Assembly: GCA_015662355.1 (NCBI GenBank)
Contig: DQUI01000088.1
Location: forward strand, 1 to 37,907
Direction of reading: 5' to 3'
Origin: Methanothermococcus okinawensis
Lineage (GTDB): Archaea; AGJL01; Methanococci; Methanococcales; Methanococcaceae
DNA: 37,907 bases
Made by a program: the position numbers and the translations under genes. The notes under the pieces are model-generated. The model worked only from the letters and a program-made list of their open reading frames with translations, was not told the origin of the DNA and did no database searches. Below are positions 7,075-17,010 of this stretch, one piece after another (positions within the stretch are counted from its first letter, which is position 1; every line of letters begins with the position of its first letter).

Positions 7075-7623
7075 ATGTCCTACTCAGAGTTATGGAAAAA
7101 ACAGCCTATGTGTAAACCAAGAATCGAGAAGGTTACAGTTAACATGGGAATAGGGGAGAGTGGGGACAGGTTATTAAAAGGTGAGAAGGTCCTTGAAGAA
7201 CTCACTGGACAGAAACCTGTTAGAACCCGGGCTAAACAGACAAACCCTGCCTTTGGTATAAGGAAGAAACTTCCTATAGGTGTGAAGGTTACCCTTAGAG
7301 GAAAGAAGGCTGAGGAGTTCTTAAAAAATGCATTTGCCGCATTTAAAACTGCTGGAAAAACCCTCTACTCCTACTCCTTCGACGAGAGAGGTAACTTCTC
7401 CTTTGGTATCCCAGAACATATAGACTTCCCTGGACAGAAGTACGACCCAGAGATTGGAGTCTTTGGTATGGACGTCTGTGTAACACTGGAAAAGCCTGGA
7501 TATAGAGTTAAGAGGAGAAAGATTGGAAGAAGTAAGATTCCCAAGAGACACCAGGTAAAGAAGGACGAGGCCATTGAGTATATAAAAACCACCTTCAACG
7601 TGGACGTAGTTGAAGAAGAGTAA
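7075..7623 (+). CDS. rpl5: 50S ribosomal protein L5 (uL5)
   Basis: 182 residues. uL5 binds 5S rRNA and contacts the P-site tRNA. Conserved segments are [56 protein letters not shown], and [26 protein letters not shown]. An upstream in-frame GTG overlaps the AGGTGA ribosome binding site; the ATG of MSYSELW is the correctly spaced start. The acidic C-terminal tail ends at TAA just before GGAGGTGA, the rps14 ribosome binding site. Confidence 0.96.
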   Translation: MSYSELWKKQPMCKPRIEKVTVNMGIGESGDRLLKGEKVLEELTGQKPVRTRAKQTNPAFGIRKKLPIGVKVTLRGKKAEEFLKNAFAAFKTAGKTLYSYSFDERGNFSFGIPEHIDFPGQKYDPEIGVFGMDVCVTLEKPGYRVKRRKIGRSKIPKRHQVKKDEAIEYIKTTFNVDVVEEE

Positions 7624-7637
7624 AGGAGGTGAGAAGT

Positions 7638-7790
7638 ATGGTAGATACAGAGGAGAAGAAAACAAATCTAAAAATATGTAAGAGATGTGGAAGGAAGGTA
7701 AGGGGTTTAATTAGGAAGTACGGGCTCTACGTATGTAGACAGTGTTTTAGAGAGGTTGCCCCCCAGTTAGGATTTAAAAAACTAGATTAA
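7638..7790 (+). CDS. rps14: 30S ribosomal protein S14 (uS14), zinc-binding type
   Basis: 50 residues. The protein binds zinc through CKRCG (C14/C17) and CRQC (C33/C36), the C+ form of uS14 found in archaea. It binds 16S rRNA in the head of the small subunit. The central [27 protein letters not shown] is highly typical. A very strong GGAGGTGA lies before the ATG. The first ten residues are slightly longer and more acidic than in many homologues. Confidence 0.95.
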   Translation: MVDTEEKKTNLKICKRCGRKVRGLIRKYGLYVCRQCFREVAPQLGFKKLD

Positions 7791-7810
7791 AAAGTTGAGG
7801 AGGGAGGAAT

Positions 7811-8203
7811 ATGAGTTTAATGGATCCCCTGGCAAATGCCTTAAACCACCTTACAAACTGTGAGAGGGTAGGAAAGAAGGTAGCCTATATAAAACCAGCC
7901 TCTAAGTTGATAGGTAGGGTATTAAAGGTTATGCAGGATAAGGGCTATATTGGAAACTTTGAGTACATAGAGGACGGTAGGGGAGGTATATACAAGGTAG
8001 AGTTAATAGGGCAGATAAACAAGTGTGGTGCGATCAAGCCAAGATACGCTGTTAAAAAGAACGAATTTGAAAAGTTTGAAAAGAGATACCTACCTGCAAA
8101 GGGATTTGGTTTCTTAATTGTAAGTACACCTGAGGGTTTGATGACCCACGAAGAGGCTAAGGCCAAAGGTATCGGTGGCAGACTGATCTCCTACGTCTAT
8201 TAA
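7811..8203 (+). CDS. rps8: 30S ribosomal protein S8 (uS8)
   Basis: 130 residues. uS8 binds the central domain of 16S rRNA. Recognisable elements are [19 protein letters not shown] at the N-terminus, [31 protein letters not shown], and the C-terminal [33 protein letters not shown], where the uS8 signature [12 protein letters not shown] is intact. GGAGGGAGGAAT provides a strong ribosome binding site. Confidence 0.96.
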   Translation: MSLMDPLANALNHLTNCERVGKKVAYIKPASKLIGRVLKVMQDKGYIGNFEYIEDGRGGIYKVELIGQINKCGAIKPRYAVKKNEFEKFEKRYLPAKGFGFLIVSTPEGLMTHEEAKAKGIGGRLISYVY

Positions 8204-8251
8204 AAATCTTTTCTATAATAACTATAACAAAAATTTAAATAGGGAGATACT
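8204..8251 (+). promoter_or_regulatory. Spacer with possible internal promoter before rpl6
   Basis: An AT-only-like spacer of 48 bases with AAATTTAAATAGGG (about 8230-8243), a TATA-like element close to the rpl6 ATG, preceded by a T-tract after rps8. GGGAGAT is the rpl6 ribosome binding site. If the TATA is used, the message would start at or just inside the gene, so its activity is doubtful. Confidence 0.3.
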
Positions 8252-8800
8252 ATGCCAGTTGCTGCAGTTATTAGAAAGGAGATTGAGATACCAGAAAACG
8301 TATCTGTAGAGATCAAGGATAAGGAAGTTATAGTAAGATCTGGAGATAAGGAACTGAGAAGGGTACTCTCCTATCCTAACGTTACTATAAAGAAGGAGGG
8401 GAACAAGGTAGTTGTGGAGAGTTTATTCCCAAGGAGGGAACAGGCAGCTATAGTAGGGACCTACGTAGCCCATATTAAAAACATGATAAAAGGGGTAACA
8501 GAGGGGTTCGAATACAGGTTGAAGATAAGGTACTCCCACTTCCCTATGAAAGTTACAGTTAAAGGTAACGAGGTAATAATAGACAACTTCTTAGGAGAGA
8601 AACATCCTAGGAGAGCTAAGATCTTAGAGGGTGTAACAGTAAAAATCAGTGGTGAGGACGTTATTGTAAAGGGTATAGACAAGGAGAAAACTGGACAAAC
8701 TGCTGCAAACATTGAACAGGCTACAAGGGTCAAGGGAAGGGATACTCGAGTATTCCAAGATGGTATCTACATTGTAGAGAAGGCTGGAAAAACAATCTAA
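8252..8800 (+). CDS. rpl6: 50S ribosomal protein L6 (uL6)
   Basis: 182 residues. uL6 lies near the factor-binding site of the large subunit. It has two related alpha/beta domains: [32 protein letters not shown] at the start and [79 protein letters not shown] at the end. NFLGEKHPR and GQTAANIEQ are diagnostic of the archaeal protein. GGGAGATACT precedes the ATG, the spacing seen in many genes of this window. Confidence 0.96.
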   Translation: MPVAAVIRKEIEIPENVSVEIKDKEVIVRSGDKELRRVLSYPNVTIKKEGNKVVVESLFPRREQAAIVGTYVAHIKNMIKGVTEGFEYRLKIRYSHFPMKVTVKGNEVIIDNFLGEKHPRRAKILEGVTVKISGEDVIVKGIDKEKTGQTAANIEQATRVKGRDTRVFQDGIYIVEKAGKTI

Positions 8801-8809
8801 GGTGATCCT

Positions 8810-9232
8810 ATGAGTATGAAGAGGCTTCTGAGGTTAAGATTTAAGATGAAACAGAAGAGACCTAAGTTCAGGAGGCAGGAGTGGCACAGACATAAGAGGT
8901 TAGGTACCTCCTGGAGGAGACCTAAGGGACTGCACAGTAGTATGAGGAAACAGTTAAAGGGTAGACCTGCTATTGTCAAGATAGGTTATAGGTCCCCAGC
9001 TCCAGTTAGAGGGTTGCACCCCTCAGGACTTGAGGACGTCCTAGTCCACAACGTAAAGGAGCTGGAGAAGTTAAACCCTGAAACTCAGGGGGCAAGGATA
9101 GCCTCTACAGTAAGTAAGAGGAAGAGGATCGAGATAGTTAAGAGGGCTAATGAGTTAGGTATAAGAATATTGAACATGTCTCAGGAGAAGATTGAAGAGT
9201 TACTTAACTTCAACAGGGAAAGTAAGGAGTAA
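8810..9232 (+). CDS. rpl32e: 50S ribosomal protein L32e (eL32)
   Basis: 140 residues. eL32 is an archaeal/eukaryal large-subunit protein. The core RPKFRRQEWHRHKRLGTSWRRPKGLHSSMRKQLKGRPAIVKIGYRSPAPVRGLHPSGLEDVLVHNVKELEKL is classical. The first ATG is close to the AGGTGAT site; a second ATG (8816) two codons later is a possible alternative with wider spacing. It starts 9 bases after rpl6. Confidence 0.95.
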   Translation: MSMKRLLRLRFKMKQKRPKFRRQEWHRHKRLGTSWRRPKGLHSSMRKQLKGRPAIVKIGYRSPAPVRGLHPSGLEDVLVHNVKELEKLNPETQGARIASTVSKRKRIEIVKRANELGIRILNMSQEKIEELLNFNRESKE

Positions 9233-9241
9233 GGTGATAGT

Positions 9242-9700
9242 ATGGATGTATCCACCCAGAGAAAGATGGCTGCAGATATACTGGACTGTGGTATAGACAG
9301 GGTATGGATTGATCCTGAACACCTAGATAAAGTTAAGATGGCTATTACAAAGGACGATATTAGACAGCTAATTAAAAGAGGTATAATAGTTAAGAAGCAG
9401 AAGAAGGGTATAAGTAGGGCAAGGGCTAGGAAGTTGAAGGAGCAGAAGAAGAAAGGTAGGAGGAGAGGACCAGGTTCAAGAAAAGGTGCAAAAGGTGCTA
9501 GAACACCTAAAAAGACTAAGTGGATAAACACAATAAGACCTCTAAGAAGGATGTTAAAGGAACTGAGAGACAATGGTATGATCGAGAGAAGTACCTATAG
9601 GATGTTGTATAGGATGGCTAAAGGTGGAGCCTTCAGAAGTAGAAGTCACCTTAGGCTATATTTAGAGGAGCATGAACTACTGATAAAGGATAAGAGGTAA
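9242..9700 (+). CDS. rpl19e: 50S ribosomal protein L19e (eL19)
   Basis: 152 residues. eL19 forms bridges between the subunits and contacts the tunnel exit. The protein opens with [46 protein letters not shown], has the basic helix [37 protein letters not shown] (about 57-93), and ends with a long helix. All are family hallmarks. AAGGTGATAGT precedes the ATG. Confidence 0.96.
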   Translation: MDVSTQRKMAADILDCGIDRVWIDPEHLDKVKMAITKDDIRQLIKRGIIVKKQKKGISRARARKLKEQKKKGRRRGPGSRKGAKGARTPKKTKWINTIRPLRRMLKELRDNGMIERSTYRMLYRMAKGGAFRSRSHLRLYLEEHELLIKDKR

Positions 9701-9723
9701 AAAACTATCAAGGAGGGAGGAGC

Positions 9724-10314
9724 ATGGCCCGTGGCGCTAAGTACAGAGTTCCCTTTAGAAGGAGAAGGGAGGGAAAAACAGATTACAGGAGAAGGTTAAA
9801 ACTTCTACTTTCAAAAAAGCCTAGACTTGTTGTGAGAAAATCCCTGAACAATCTAATAGCCCAGATCGTAGAGTACGACGAGAAAGGAGATAAGGTTGTA
9901 GTCTCAGCCCATACAAGGGAACTTTTAAAGTTAGGATATAAGGGACACCGTGGCAATCTACCTGCAGCCTATCTCCTAGGCTATCTCCTTGGTAAAAGGG
10001 CCCTTAAGAGGGGATATAGAGAGGGAGTTTTAGACATAGGATTACACGGGGCTACAAAGGGGGCTGCAGTTTTTGCAGTACTTAAAGGTGCCCTAGATGC
10101 AGGTATGGAGATACCCCACGGTGAGAGTATCCTCCCAGATGAGGAGAGGATAAGGGGAGAGCACATTAAGAGATACGCCCAGTTACTAAAGGAGGAAGAC
10201 GAGGAGAAGTATAGGAAACAGTTTTCCAAGTATCTTGAACATGGATTATCCCCTGAGAACTTACCTGAACACTTTGAGGAGATAAAGGAGAAGATAGAAA
10301 AATTAGAGGCCTAA
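9724..10314 (+). CDS. rpl18: 50S ribosomal protein L18 (uL18)
   Basis: 196 residues. uL18 of the archaeal (eukaryal L5-like) type binds 5S rRNA together with uL5. The N-terminal [34 protein letters not shown] and the segment [33 protein letters not shown] are diagnostic, and [24 protein letters not shown] follows. The C-terminal 50 residues form a charged helical extension. GGAGGGAGGAGC before the ATG is a strong ribosome binding site. Confidence 0.96.
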   Translation: MARGAKYRVPFRRRREGKTDYRRRLKLLLSKKPRLVVRKSLNNLIAQIVEYDEKGDKVVVSAHTRELLKLGYKGHRGNLPAAYLLGYLLGKRALKRGYREGVLDIGLHGATKGAAVFAVLKGALDAGMEIPHGESILPDEERIRGEHIKRYAQLLKEEDEEKYRKQFSKYLEHGLSPENLPEHFEEIKEKIEKLEA

Positions 10315-10326
10315 TGGTGATAGAGT

Positions 10327-11004
10327 ATGAGTACCAGTGGAACAGAGAGAAAGAAGTTTAACCTAGAGGCCTGGGAACCTAAAACCCAGGTAGGAAAGAT
10401 GGTTAAGGAGGGAGTTATCACAGATATAGACTATATATTAGACAAAGGTTTACCTATTCTGGAACCTGAGATAGTAGATGCCCTCCTTCCAGATATAACA
10501 GAGGAGGTTATAGACGTTTCCCTAGTCCAGAGGATGCACAAATCAGGTAGAAGGGCTAGATTTAGGGCGACAGTAGTAGTAGGTAATAAGAACGGATACG
10601 TGGGAGTAGGTATGGGAAAGGCTAAGGAGGTAGGGCCTGCAATTAGAAAGGCAATCGCCCAGGCAAAGTTGTCTATCATCAAGGTGAAGAAGGGATGTGG
10701 ATCCTGGGAGTGTGGATGTGGAAGACCTCACTCTATCCCATACGCTGTAAGGGGGAGATGTTCCAGTGTTAAGGTAGAGATACTCCCTGCCCCAAGGGGT
10801 GTAGGACTTGTTGCAGGAGACGTTGCTAAAACAGTTCTTGGACTGGCAGGTATAAAGGACGTATGGACAAAAACCTTTGGAGACACGAGAACAACGTACA
10901 ACTTCGCCATGGCTACCTTTGACGCCCTTAACAAGTTGAACCGTGTGAGGTATCAACCAGAACATAAGAAGCTCCTTGGTATTGCAGAGGGTAGGACATT
11001 TTAA
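10327..11004 (+). CDS. rps5: 30S ribosomal protein S5 (uS5)
   Basis: 225 residues. uS5 sits near the mRNA entry site and affects decoding accuracy. The double-stranded RNA-binding-like N-domain ([46 protein letters not shown], about 69-114) and the C-terminal domain ([50 protein letters not shown]) are complete. [14 protein letters not shown] insertion with three cysteines (about 123-135) is characteristic of archaeal/eukaryal S5. The ribosome binding site is GGTGATAG. Confidence 0.96.
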   Translation: MSTSGTERKKFNLEAWEPKTQVGKMVKEGVITDIDYILDKGLPILEPEIVDALLPDITEEVIDVSLVQRMHKSGRRARFRATVVVGNKNGYVGVGMGKAKEVGPAIRKAIAQAKLSIIKVKKGCGSWECGCGRPHSIPYAVRGRCSSVKVEILPAPRGVGLVAGDVAKTVLGLAGIKDVWTKTFGDTRTTYNFAMATFDALNKLNRVRYQPEHKKLLGIAEGRTF

Positions 11005-11013
11005 GGTGATAAC

Positions 11014-11478
11014 ATGGCCTATGCTGTTATAAGGGTTAGGGGTACTGCAGGTATTAGAAGGGATATTAGAGATACACTAAAGATGCTTAGACTTCACAAG
11101 GTAAATCACTGTGTAATAGTACCAGAGACTGACACCTACAAAGGTATGCTTGAGAAAGTCAAGGACTATGTAACCTACGGAGAGATAGACAAGGATACTT
11201 TGATAAAGTTGATCCTTAAGAGGGGGAGATTAGCAGGGGATAAGGAGATAGATGAGGAGAAGATAAAGGAGTTAATAGGTATGTCTGTTGAGGAGTTGGC
11301 GGAGAAGATTATGAAGGGGGAGATACTCCTAAGGGATACCCCTTTAAAACCTGTATTTAGGCTTCACCCCCCAAGGAAGGGATACGACAAGGCAGGGATA
11401 AAGAAACCATTCTCCGTAGGAGGTGCCCTGGGATACAGGGGGAAGGAGATAAACAAACTACTGGAGAGGATGATGTAA
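11014..11478 (+). CDS. rpl30: 50S ribosomal protein L30 (uL30)
   Basis: 154 residues, the long archaeal/eukaryal (L7e-like) form. It opens with the ferredoxin-like core [62 protein letters not shown]. The C-terminal extension [47 protein letters not shown] is characteristic of this branch. AAGGTGATAAC leads the ATG. The stop is 19 bases before rpl15. Confidence 0.96.
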   Translation: MAYAVIRVRGTAGIRRDIRDTLKMLRLHKVNHCVIVPETDTYKGMLEKVKDYVTYGEIDKDTLIKLILKRGRLAGDKEIDEEKIKELIGMSVEELAEKIMKGEILLRDTPLKPVFRLHPPRKGYDKAGIKKPFSVGGALGYRGKEINKLLERMM

Positions 11479-11497
11479 AAATTGAGAGGTGATGGGA

Positions 11498-11929
11498 ATG
11501 ATAAGAAAACGTAAAAAAATTAGAAAGTTAAGAGGGAGTAGAACCTGTGGATACGGATCCCACAAGAAACACAGGGGAGCTGGAAGTAGAGGAGGTAGAG
11601 GGGTGGCAGGAGGACATAAACACAAGTGGATCCACGTTGTAAAGTATAAGCCAGATCACTTTGGAAAGTATGGGTTTACAAGACACCCCTCCCTAGTTAA
11701 GGAGTTGAGAACTATAAATGTGGGAGAGATCGACGAACTTGTACAGAAGAACAGGGATAAGTTCAAGATAGAGGATGGAAAGGTTGTAGTAGATGTAACA
11801 GAGCTTAAATACGAGAAGGTCCTAGGAAAGGGTAAGATATCCTGTCCCATGATAATAAAAGCTATAGAGTTCTCAGAGAAGGCCAGGGAAAAGATAGAAT
11901 CTGCCGGCGGAGAGGCTGTTGAGTTGTAA
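11498..11929 (+). CDS. rpl15: 50S ribosomal protein L15 (uL15)
   Basis: 143 residues. uL15 is a late-assembly protein of the large subunit. The Gly/His/Arg-rich N-terminus (RKKIRKLRGSRTCGYGSHKKHRGAGSRGGRGVAGGHKHKW) and GKYGFTRHP are typical of the archaeal/eukaryal L27a-like type, as is the C-terminal VLGKGKISCPMIIKAIEFSEKAREKIESAGGEAVEL. In-frame GTG and ATG codons upstream overlap the GAGGTGAT site, so the ATG of MIRKRKK, six bases from it, is preferred. A T-rich tract follows its stop. Confidence 0.96.
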   Translation: MIRKRKKIRKLRGSRTCGYGSHKKHRGAGSRGGRGVAGGHKHKWIHVVKYKPDHFGKYGFTRHPSLVKELRTINVGEIDELVQKNRDKFKIEDGKVVVDVTELKYEKVLGKGKISCPMIIKAIEFSEKAREKIESAGGEAVEL

Positions 11930-11943
11930 TTTTTTATTTTTTA
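11928..11943 (+). terminator. T-tract between rpl15 and secY
   Basis: TTTTTTATTTTTT immediately follows the rpl15 stop. Archaeal terminators are usually plain T-tracts of this kind, so some transcripts may end here. SecY lies only 40 bases further and normally shares the operon, so it is more likely partial attenuation than full termination. Confidence 0.35.
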
Positions 11944-11982
11944 AACCCTCTGAGCACTGGGAACCTAAATATCGGTGATATC

Positions 11983-13311
11983 TTGGAAGAGTTCCTTCGT
12001 AAAATAAGGCCTATTTTAGAGTATATCCCAGAGGTTAAGAGACCTGAGAGGGAGATCCCCTTTAAAGAGAAGTTAAAATGGACAGGGATAGCACTAATCC
12101 TCTACTTTATCATGGGAACTATAGATCTATACACTGGAGGGGCCCAGATTCCCCCAGTATTTGAATTTTGGCAGACAGTAACTGCCTCTAAGATAGGTAC
12201 TTTAATTACTCTAGGTATTGGACCTATTGTTACTGCAGGAATTATAATGCAGTTGTTAGTTGGAGCGGAAGTTATAAAGTTAGATCTCTCCAACCCTGAA
12301 AACAGGGCTCTATTTCAAGGTTTACAAAAGTTACTTGCTATACTACTGTCCTTCTTTGAAGGTGCCCTATTTGTAGGTGCAGGAGCCTTTGGGCCTCTAT
12401 CTCCTCTAATGGCTATACTACTGATCCTCCAGCTGGCTATAGGTGCAATACTCCTTATATACTTAGATGAGGTAGTCTCAAGGTATGGAATTGGTTCAGG
12501 TATAGGTCTCTTTATCGCAGCAGGTGTATCCCAAACTATATTTGTCGGTGCCTTTGGACCAGAGGGCTACTTCTGGAAGTTCATAGACGCCCTGATCCAG
12601 GGAGCGCTTAGAGTGGCGTTAGAGTATATACTCCCAATCCTAGGTACTATAGTAGTATTCCTCATAGTAGTATATGCAGAGTGTCTAAGGGTGGAGATAC
12701 CTCTAGCTCATGGGAGGATAAGAGGCGCAGTAGGGAAGTATCCAATAAAGTTTATATACGTATCGAACCTCCCAGTTATCTTTACTGCAGCTCTATTTGC
12801 CAACATTCAACTCTGGGCAATGTTCCTGGACAAGATAGGATTCCCTATACTGGGACGTTTTATAGAGGGGAGACCTGTAGATGGAATAGCCTACTACTTT
12901 ACAACACCCTATGGATTGTCAAGTGTTCTCTCTGATCCAATACACGCCATAGTGTATACAATACTTATGGTTATATTCTGTATAATCTTTGGAATATTCT
13001 GGGTAGAAACTGCTGGACTAGATGCAGCATCTATGGCTAGAAGACTGGGAAGTCTAAACATGGCGATAAAGGGATTTAGAAAGAGTACAAAGGCTATCGA
13101 GCAAAGGTTAAAAAGGTATATAATGCCTATTACTGTAATGAGCTCTGCCTTTATTGGATTACTTGCAGCCCTGGCAGATTTTACAGGTGCCCTTGGAGGA
13201 GGTACTGGGGTACTTCTTACAGTATCCATAGTATACAGGTTGTACGAGCAGATTATCCAGGAGCAGATATCTGAGTTACACCCTATACTTGCAAAGCTAT
13301 TAAGGAGATAA
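11983..13311 (+). CDS. secY: Protein translocase subunit SecY
   Basis: 442 residues. SecY is the channel of the SecYE-beta translocon in the cytoplasmic membrane. Ten transmembrane segments are apparent. The plug and pore-ring region GTIDLYTGGAQIPPVFEFWQTVTASKIGTLITLGIGPIVTAGIIMQL and the cytosolic loop AHGRIRGAVGKYPIKFIYVSNLPVIF are very close to the known Methanocaldococcus protein. There is no usable ATG; a TTG at the start codon position follows CGGTGATATC, and MEEFLRKIRPILEYIPEVKRP is the expected N-terminus. The TTG start may limit its output relative to the ribosomal genes ahead of it. Confidence 0.96.
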   Translation: MEEFLRKIRPILEYIPEVKRPEREIPFKEKLKWTGIALILYFIMGTIDLYTGGAQIPPVFEFWQTVTASKIGTLITLGIGPIVTAGIIMQLLVGAEVIKLDLSNPENRALFQGLQKLLAILLSFFEGALFVGAGAFGPLSPLMAILLILQLAIGAILLIYLDEVVSRYGIGSGIGLFIAAGVSQTIFVGAFGPEGYFWKFIDALIQGALRVALEYILPILGTIVVFLIVVYAECLRVEIPLAHGRIRGAVGKYPIKFIYVSNLPVIFTAALFANIQLWAMFLDKIGFPILGRFIEGRPVDGIAYYFTTPYGLSSVLSDPIHAIVYTILMVIFCIIFGIFWVETAGLDAASMARRLGSLNMAIKGFRKSTKAIEQRLKRYIMPITVMSSAFIGLLAALADFTGALGGGTGVLLTVSIVYRLYEQIIQEQISELHPILAKLLRR

Positions 13312-13329
13312 TCTTCAAAAGGGATATAC

Positions 13330-13596
13330 ATGGATAGACTAATTCTCATCCATCTAGGTATATTTCTTATAGTTGTCGGTTTCTTCCTAGTGTCCTTTGG
13401 AGTTATCTCATACGGAATACAGAATAAGGAGAAGATAGAAAATAGAGATGAAAATAGAGTAGCCTTTTCAGGTATTATTATGATCGGTCCTATTCCCATA
13501 GTTGTTGGGAACTCCCCTACCTTGGCTATCCTCTCTATCCTAATAACAATCCTTATGTTGTTATGGGTATACCTCTTCTATATGAGAGTTTACTAG
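13330..13596 (+). CDS. DUF131-type small membrane protein
   Basis: 88 residues, with two or three membrane segments: an N-terminal span ([21 protein letters not shown]), a short amphipathic stretch, and a C-terminal span ([20 protein letters not shown]). Between them [19 protein letters not shown] matches the conserved [13 protein letters not shown] motif of the archaeal DUF131 (TIGR00304) family, whose function is unknown. It begins 18 bases after secY with AAAGGGATA as ribosome binding site, so it is probably the last gene of the cluster. Its TAG stop overlaps the ilvE stop, which runs in the opposite direction, in a shared CTAG. Confidence 0.8.
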   Translation: MDRLILIHLGIFLIVVGFFLVSFGVISYGIQNKEKIENRDENRVAFSGIIMIGPIPIVVGNSPTLAILSILITILMLLWVYLFYMRVY

Positions 13597-14456
13597 TAGT
13601 ATATCTTTCTACCTAAAACCTTTTTTATACTGTCAAACTCCTTTTTCAACCTCTTTGTTATCTCCCCTATTTTACCTTCGTTGATAATTCTCCCATCTAT
13701 CTCTACAACAGGTACGATCTCTGCAGCTGTACCTGTTATAAACACCTCGTCAGCCACGTACAGCTGATGAAGTGTAATCCTGTCCTCTAGAACTGTATAA
13801 CCTAACTCCCTTGCAATATCTATAACTGTATCCCTAGTAATACCCCTGAGTATACTAGAGGATACTGGTGGAGTTCTTATAATTCCATCTTTCACTACAA
13901 ATATGTTATCCCCTGTACCCTCTACAACGTATCCCTCAGTGTCCAGGAGAAAGGCCTCGTCGACCCCTGCATAGTTTGCCTGAATCTTTGCCAGGATACT
14001 GTTGAGATAGTTAAGGGATTTTACAGCAGGGTTTAAAACATCTACAGGTAATCTTCTAATTGAGGAGGTTATAACTCTAATACCACTTTCCCCAAGTAGG
14101 GGATTCATAGGTTCTGCTATACAGAATATACTAGGGTTGGAACACTTTTGAGGATCTAGACCTAGATCACCAACTCCCCTTGTAACTACTAACCTAATAT
14201 ATGCATCTCTCAACTTGTTTATCCTTACAGTTTCCACTACAACCTCTTCCATCTCCTCCTTAGATAGAGGTATCTCTAAAAGAATAGATTTTGCAGAGTC
14301 GTAAAGTCTATCTATATGCTCTTTTAATTTAAAGATAACCCCATCGTATGCCCTTATACCCTCAAATACCCCATCTCCATAGAGGAGACCGTGATCGTAG
14401 ATAGATATCTTAGCATCCTCCTTATCTACAAACTTACCATTTAAATACACCTTCAT
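13593..14456 (-). CDS. ilvE: Branched-chain amino acid aminotransferase
   Basis: 287 residues, a fold type IV PLP enzyme. It transfers amino groups between glutamate and the 2-oxo acids of leucine, isoleucine and valine in the cytoplasm. Visible motifs are [20 protein letters not shown] (about 20-39), the PLP-lysine region [16 protein letters not shown] (about 141-156), [20 protein letters not shown], and [10 protein letters not shown]. The C-terminal [10 protein letters not shown] loop is also normal. AAGGGGTGAGGTT precedes the ATG. The gene is convergent with the DUF131 gene and divergent from moeA. D-amino acid or ADC lyase paralogues share this fold, but the motif set and length favour IlvE. 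Confidence 0.9.
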   Translation of the reverse strand: MKVYLNGKFVDKEDAKISIYDHGLLYGDGVFEGIRAYDGVIFKLKEHIDRLYDSAKSILLEIPLSKEEMEEVVVETVRINKLRDAYIRLVVTRGVGDLGLDPQKCSNPSIFCIAEPMNPLLGESGIRVITSSIRRLPVDVLNPAVKSLNYLNSILAKIQANYAGVDEAFLLDTEGYVVEGTGDNIFVVKDGIIRTPPVSSSILRGITRDTVIDIARELGYTVLEDRITLHQLYVADEVFITGTAAEIVPVVEIDGRIINEGKIGEITKRLKKEFDSIKKVLGRKIYY

Positions 14457-14541
14457 AACCTCACCCCTTTAATCTCTCATCTTATCTTTTTATCTCTATT
14501 ATAAAAATAATAGTTAGGAATAACATTTTAGGAGGGATACT
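14457..14541. promoter_or_regulatory. Divergent promoter region, ilvE / moeA
   Basis: 85 bases of AT-rich DNA. ATTATAAAAATAATAG (about 14499-14514) can serve as a TATA element in both orientations. The plus-strand side ends in GGAGGGATACT, which is the moeA ribosome binding site. No inverted repeat long enough for a clear operator is seen. Confidence 0.4.
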
Positions 14542-16413
14542 ATTAAGAGGTTTCTAAAACTGGCCAGTATAGAGGAGGGGAGGGAGATAATAAATAGATT
14601 CCTGGATAACTTAGGATGGGAGGAGGTAGATCTACTAGAGGCTGTAAACAGGGTATTGGCAGAGGATGTTGTTGCAGAGATAGATGTACCTCCCTTTGAC
14701 AGGGCCCTTATGGACGGTTATGCAGTGAGATCTGAGGACACCTATTTAGCTGATGAGGACAACCCAGTGACGCTGAAGGTTGTTGGTAGTATAAGGGCTG
14801 GAGATTCTCCAAGTATGGAAGTTAAAAGGGGAGAGGCAGTGGAGATAGCAACTGGGGCCCCTATCCCAAGGGGCTGTGATGCTGTAGTGATGGTGGAGTA
14901 TACAGAGGGGGAGGGAGATAGAGTAAAGATATATCAGGGAGTTGCGCCCCATGAGAATATACAGTACTGTGGTAGCGACATTATGGCTGGAGAACTTGTC
15001 CTCAGGAGAGGCACTCTCCTATCTCCAAGGGATATAGGAGCCTTGGCAGCTATAGGGAGGAGGAAGGTGAAGGTTAAGAGGAGGTTAAAGGTTGCACTGA
15101 TCTCCACTGGAGATGAGTTGATAGATCCTGGAAAACCCCTTGAGAGGTATAGGGTATACGATGTAAACACCTACACCTTAGGGGCCTCTATAAGGGAGAG
15201 AGGTTGGGACTTTAAATTCTACGGTATTGTGGGAGATAGGGAGGAGGACCTTCTAAGTACTGTTAAGAGGGCTGTAGAGGATGACAACGATATAGTGATC
15301 CTAAGTGGGGGCACCTCTGCTGGAAGAGGTGATCTAACTACTAGGATAATAGAGAAACTTGGGGGAAAGATTCACATCCATGGGATAAAGATAAAACCAG
15401 GGAAACCAACTGTAATAGGAAGTATAGAGGGAAGGGATACTACTAAGTTGATCCTTGGCCTACCAGGTTATCCCACCTCCTGTTTAACAGTGTTCAACGT
15501 ACTCTTTGGAGGGGAGGGGAGAAGTATAAGGGGATACTTCCCACAGAGATACATATCTGCAAGGGGAAGGGAGGAGTATCTACCTGTATCTGTAGTTAAA
15601 GGTAAAGGGGGATATACAGTATATCCTATTCTCAAAGGTAGTGGTGCTATCACCTCCTTAACATACAGTGACGGATACGTGATAATTGAGGAGAATAAGG
15701 AGATACTTGAGAGGGAGTCTGTAGAGGTGCACCTCTTTGGGAATATAAAGGTTGGACTGAGTATTGTAGGTAGCCACTGTATAGGGGTAGATATTATACT
15801 CAGGGAGGGTAACATCTATGGAAGGACTATCCATGTAGGTTCTATAGGGGGGTTACTATCTATAAAAAGAGGGGAGGGGGACATTGCAGGGATACATCTA
15901 GTGGGAGAGGAGAAGGAGTACAACATACCTTTCTTAAAGAGATATAAGGTTAAAGATGCAGTACTTGTTAGAGGGTATATAAGGAGGCAGGGTTTCATGG
16001 TTAGAAGGGATCTCCCCCTGAAGACCTTGGAGGATATCCTGAAAAACATAGAGAAATACAGGTTTATAAATAGAAACAGGGGTTCAGGTACTAGGATACT
16101 CTTTGACAAATTCTTAGAGGAGAGAGGTATTGACAAGAGTAGGATAAAAGGTTACAATATCCAGGGAAAAACCCACTCTGCAGTTGGATGGGCAGTGGCT
16201 ACAGGGAGGGCAGATATAGGAATAGGTATTGAAACTGTTGCTAAAAGATACAACTTGAGGTTTATCCCTATAGGGGAGGAGTACTACGACTTCCTTATAA
16301 GAGCTGAGAGGTTTGAAGATGAAGATGTAAAGAGATTCATTGAAACCTTGAAGAGGGTAGAACTACCCTTTAAAAAACCTCCAAACTGTGGAGAGGTAAT
16401 ATACAGGTGTTAA
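14542..16413 (+). CDS. moeA: Molybdopterin molybdenumtransferase MoeA fused to a PBP-like domain, AUU start
   Basis: About 623 residues. The N-terminal part (about 1-395) is MoeA, which inserts molybdate or tungstate into adenylated molybdopterin. Motifs are [13 protein letters not shown] (about 50-62), [27 protein letters not shown] (about 188-197), [10 protein letters not shown] (about 255-264) and GLPGYPTS (about 306-313). The C-terminal part (about 403-623) resembles the periplasmic-binding-protein-like domain (PBP_like/LysR-substrate type) often fused to archaeal MoeA. The reading frame is open upstream to a TAA at 14521. The only start with a proper ribosome binding site (GGAGGGATACT) is the ATT at 14542, giving (M)[12 protein letters not shown]. 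The next in-frame initiator, TTG at 14656, would delete a conserved N-terminal helix. Enzymes such as formylmethanofuran dehydrogenase need this cofactor. Confidence 0.88.
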   Translation: MKRFLKLASIEEGREIINRFLDNLGWEEVDLLEAVNRVLAEDVVAEIDVPPFDRALMDGYAVRSEDTYLADEDNPVTLKVVGSIRAGDSPSMEVKRGEAVEIATGAPIPRGCDAVVMVEYTEGEGDRVKIYQGVAPHENIQYCGSDIMAGELVLRRGTLLSPRDIGALAAIGRRKVKVKRRLKVALISTGDELIDPGKPLERYRVYDVNTYTLGASIRERGWDFKFYGIVGDREEDLLSTVKRAVEDDNDIVILSGGTSAGRGDLTTRIIEKLGGKIHIHGIKIKPGKPTVIGSIEGRDTTKLILGLPGYPTSCLTVFNVLFGGEGRSIRGYFPQRYISARGREEYLPVSVVKGKGGYTVYPILKGSGAITSLTYSDGYVIIEENKEILERESVEVHLFGNIKVGLSIVGSHCIGVDIILREGNIYGRTIHVGSIGGLLSIKRGEGDIAGIHLVGEEKEYNIPFLKRYKVKDAVLVRGYIRRQGFMVRRDLPLKTLEDILKNIEKYRFINRNRGSGTRILFDKFLEERGIDKSRIKGYNIQGKTHSAVGWAVATGRADIGIGIETVAKRYNLRFIPIGEEYYDFLIRAERFEDEDVKRFIETLKRVELPFKKPPNCGEVIYRC

Positions 16414-16414
16414 A

Positions 16415-17005
16415 CTACTCCAATTTTAAAATATCCTTTAAATCCATACCTCTCATTATTCTATCCCTTATTCTAGACTCCTTCTTTTTAATCTCCTTAA
16501 CCCTCTCTACTATCTCCCCTACTCTGTTCCTGTCTATTACTACAACGCCGTTACAATCCCCCACTACTATATCCCCAGGGTTTACAGTGGTATCTCCACA
16601 TATTACAGGCACTCCCATAACACCTCTATCTAGAGGTGATCCTGCCTTAGCTATATAACCCCTTGAGAACACTGGGAATCTTGTTCTTCTAATGTCCTCT
16701 AGATCCCTTACATAACCATCTATTACCACTGCTACTACTCCTTTTAACTTGGCATTTAGTGAGGCTAGTCCACCCCACACTGCACACTCCTCCCCTTCAC
16801 ACTCTACAACTATAACCTTCCCTCTACTGTAGGAGATAGCCTTTACTACAGTACCCCAATCCTCTGAGGATGTTTTAACTGTAAAGGCCTCTCCAAATAC
16901 TATACCCTGCATACTATCTAGAGGTTTAATACCTTTCAATACCTTTGCTCCAGCGTCAGAGAGGTTTGGAACTGAGATATCCTTTAGAATGTTCATGACA
17001 ATCAT
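16415..17005 (-). CDS. RraA-like / HMG-aldolase-family protein
   Basis: 196 residues. The RraA-like fold is shown by VWGGLASLNAKLKGVVAVVIDGYVRDLEDIRRTRFPVFSRG (about 82-121), which contains the conserved G...DG.VRD signature used for metal and pyruvate binding in aldolases of this family, and by NPGDIVVGDCNGVVVIDR (about 147-164). Bacterial RraA proteins bind RNase E, but archaea lack that target. Many relatives are 4-hydroxy-4-methyl-2-oxoglutarate aldolases or oxaloacetate decarboxylases, so an aldol-lyase or sugar-acid role is possible; the substrate is unknown. There is no strong ribosome binding site; an internal ATG three codons in is an alternative start. It lies 5 bases from the hpt stop, implying translational coupling. 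Confidence 0.78.
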   Translation of the reverse strand: MIVMNILKDISVPNLSDAGAKVLKGIKPLDSMQGIVFGEAFTVKTSSEDWGTVVKAISYSRGKVIVVECEGEECAVWGGLASLNAKLKGVVAVVIDGYVRDLEDIRRTRFPVFSRGYIAKAGSPLDRGVMGVPVICGDTTVNPGDIVVGDCNGVVVIDRNRVGEIVERVKEIKKKESRIRDRIMRGMDLKDILKLE

Positions 17006-17010
17006 TAGGA

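Noticed and set aside
10543-10965. Long antisense frames over rps5 and others, such as 23257-23553 and 32627-33043
   Set aside because: They lie opposite confidently identified genes, match no family, and have no ribosome binding sites; they are coding shadows.
14656-16413. TTG at 14656 as the moeA start
   Set aside because: No ribosome binding site nearby, and it would drop 38 residues that read as a normal MoeA N-terminal helix.
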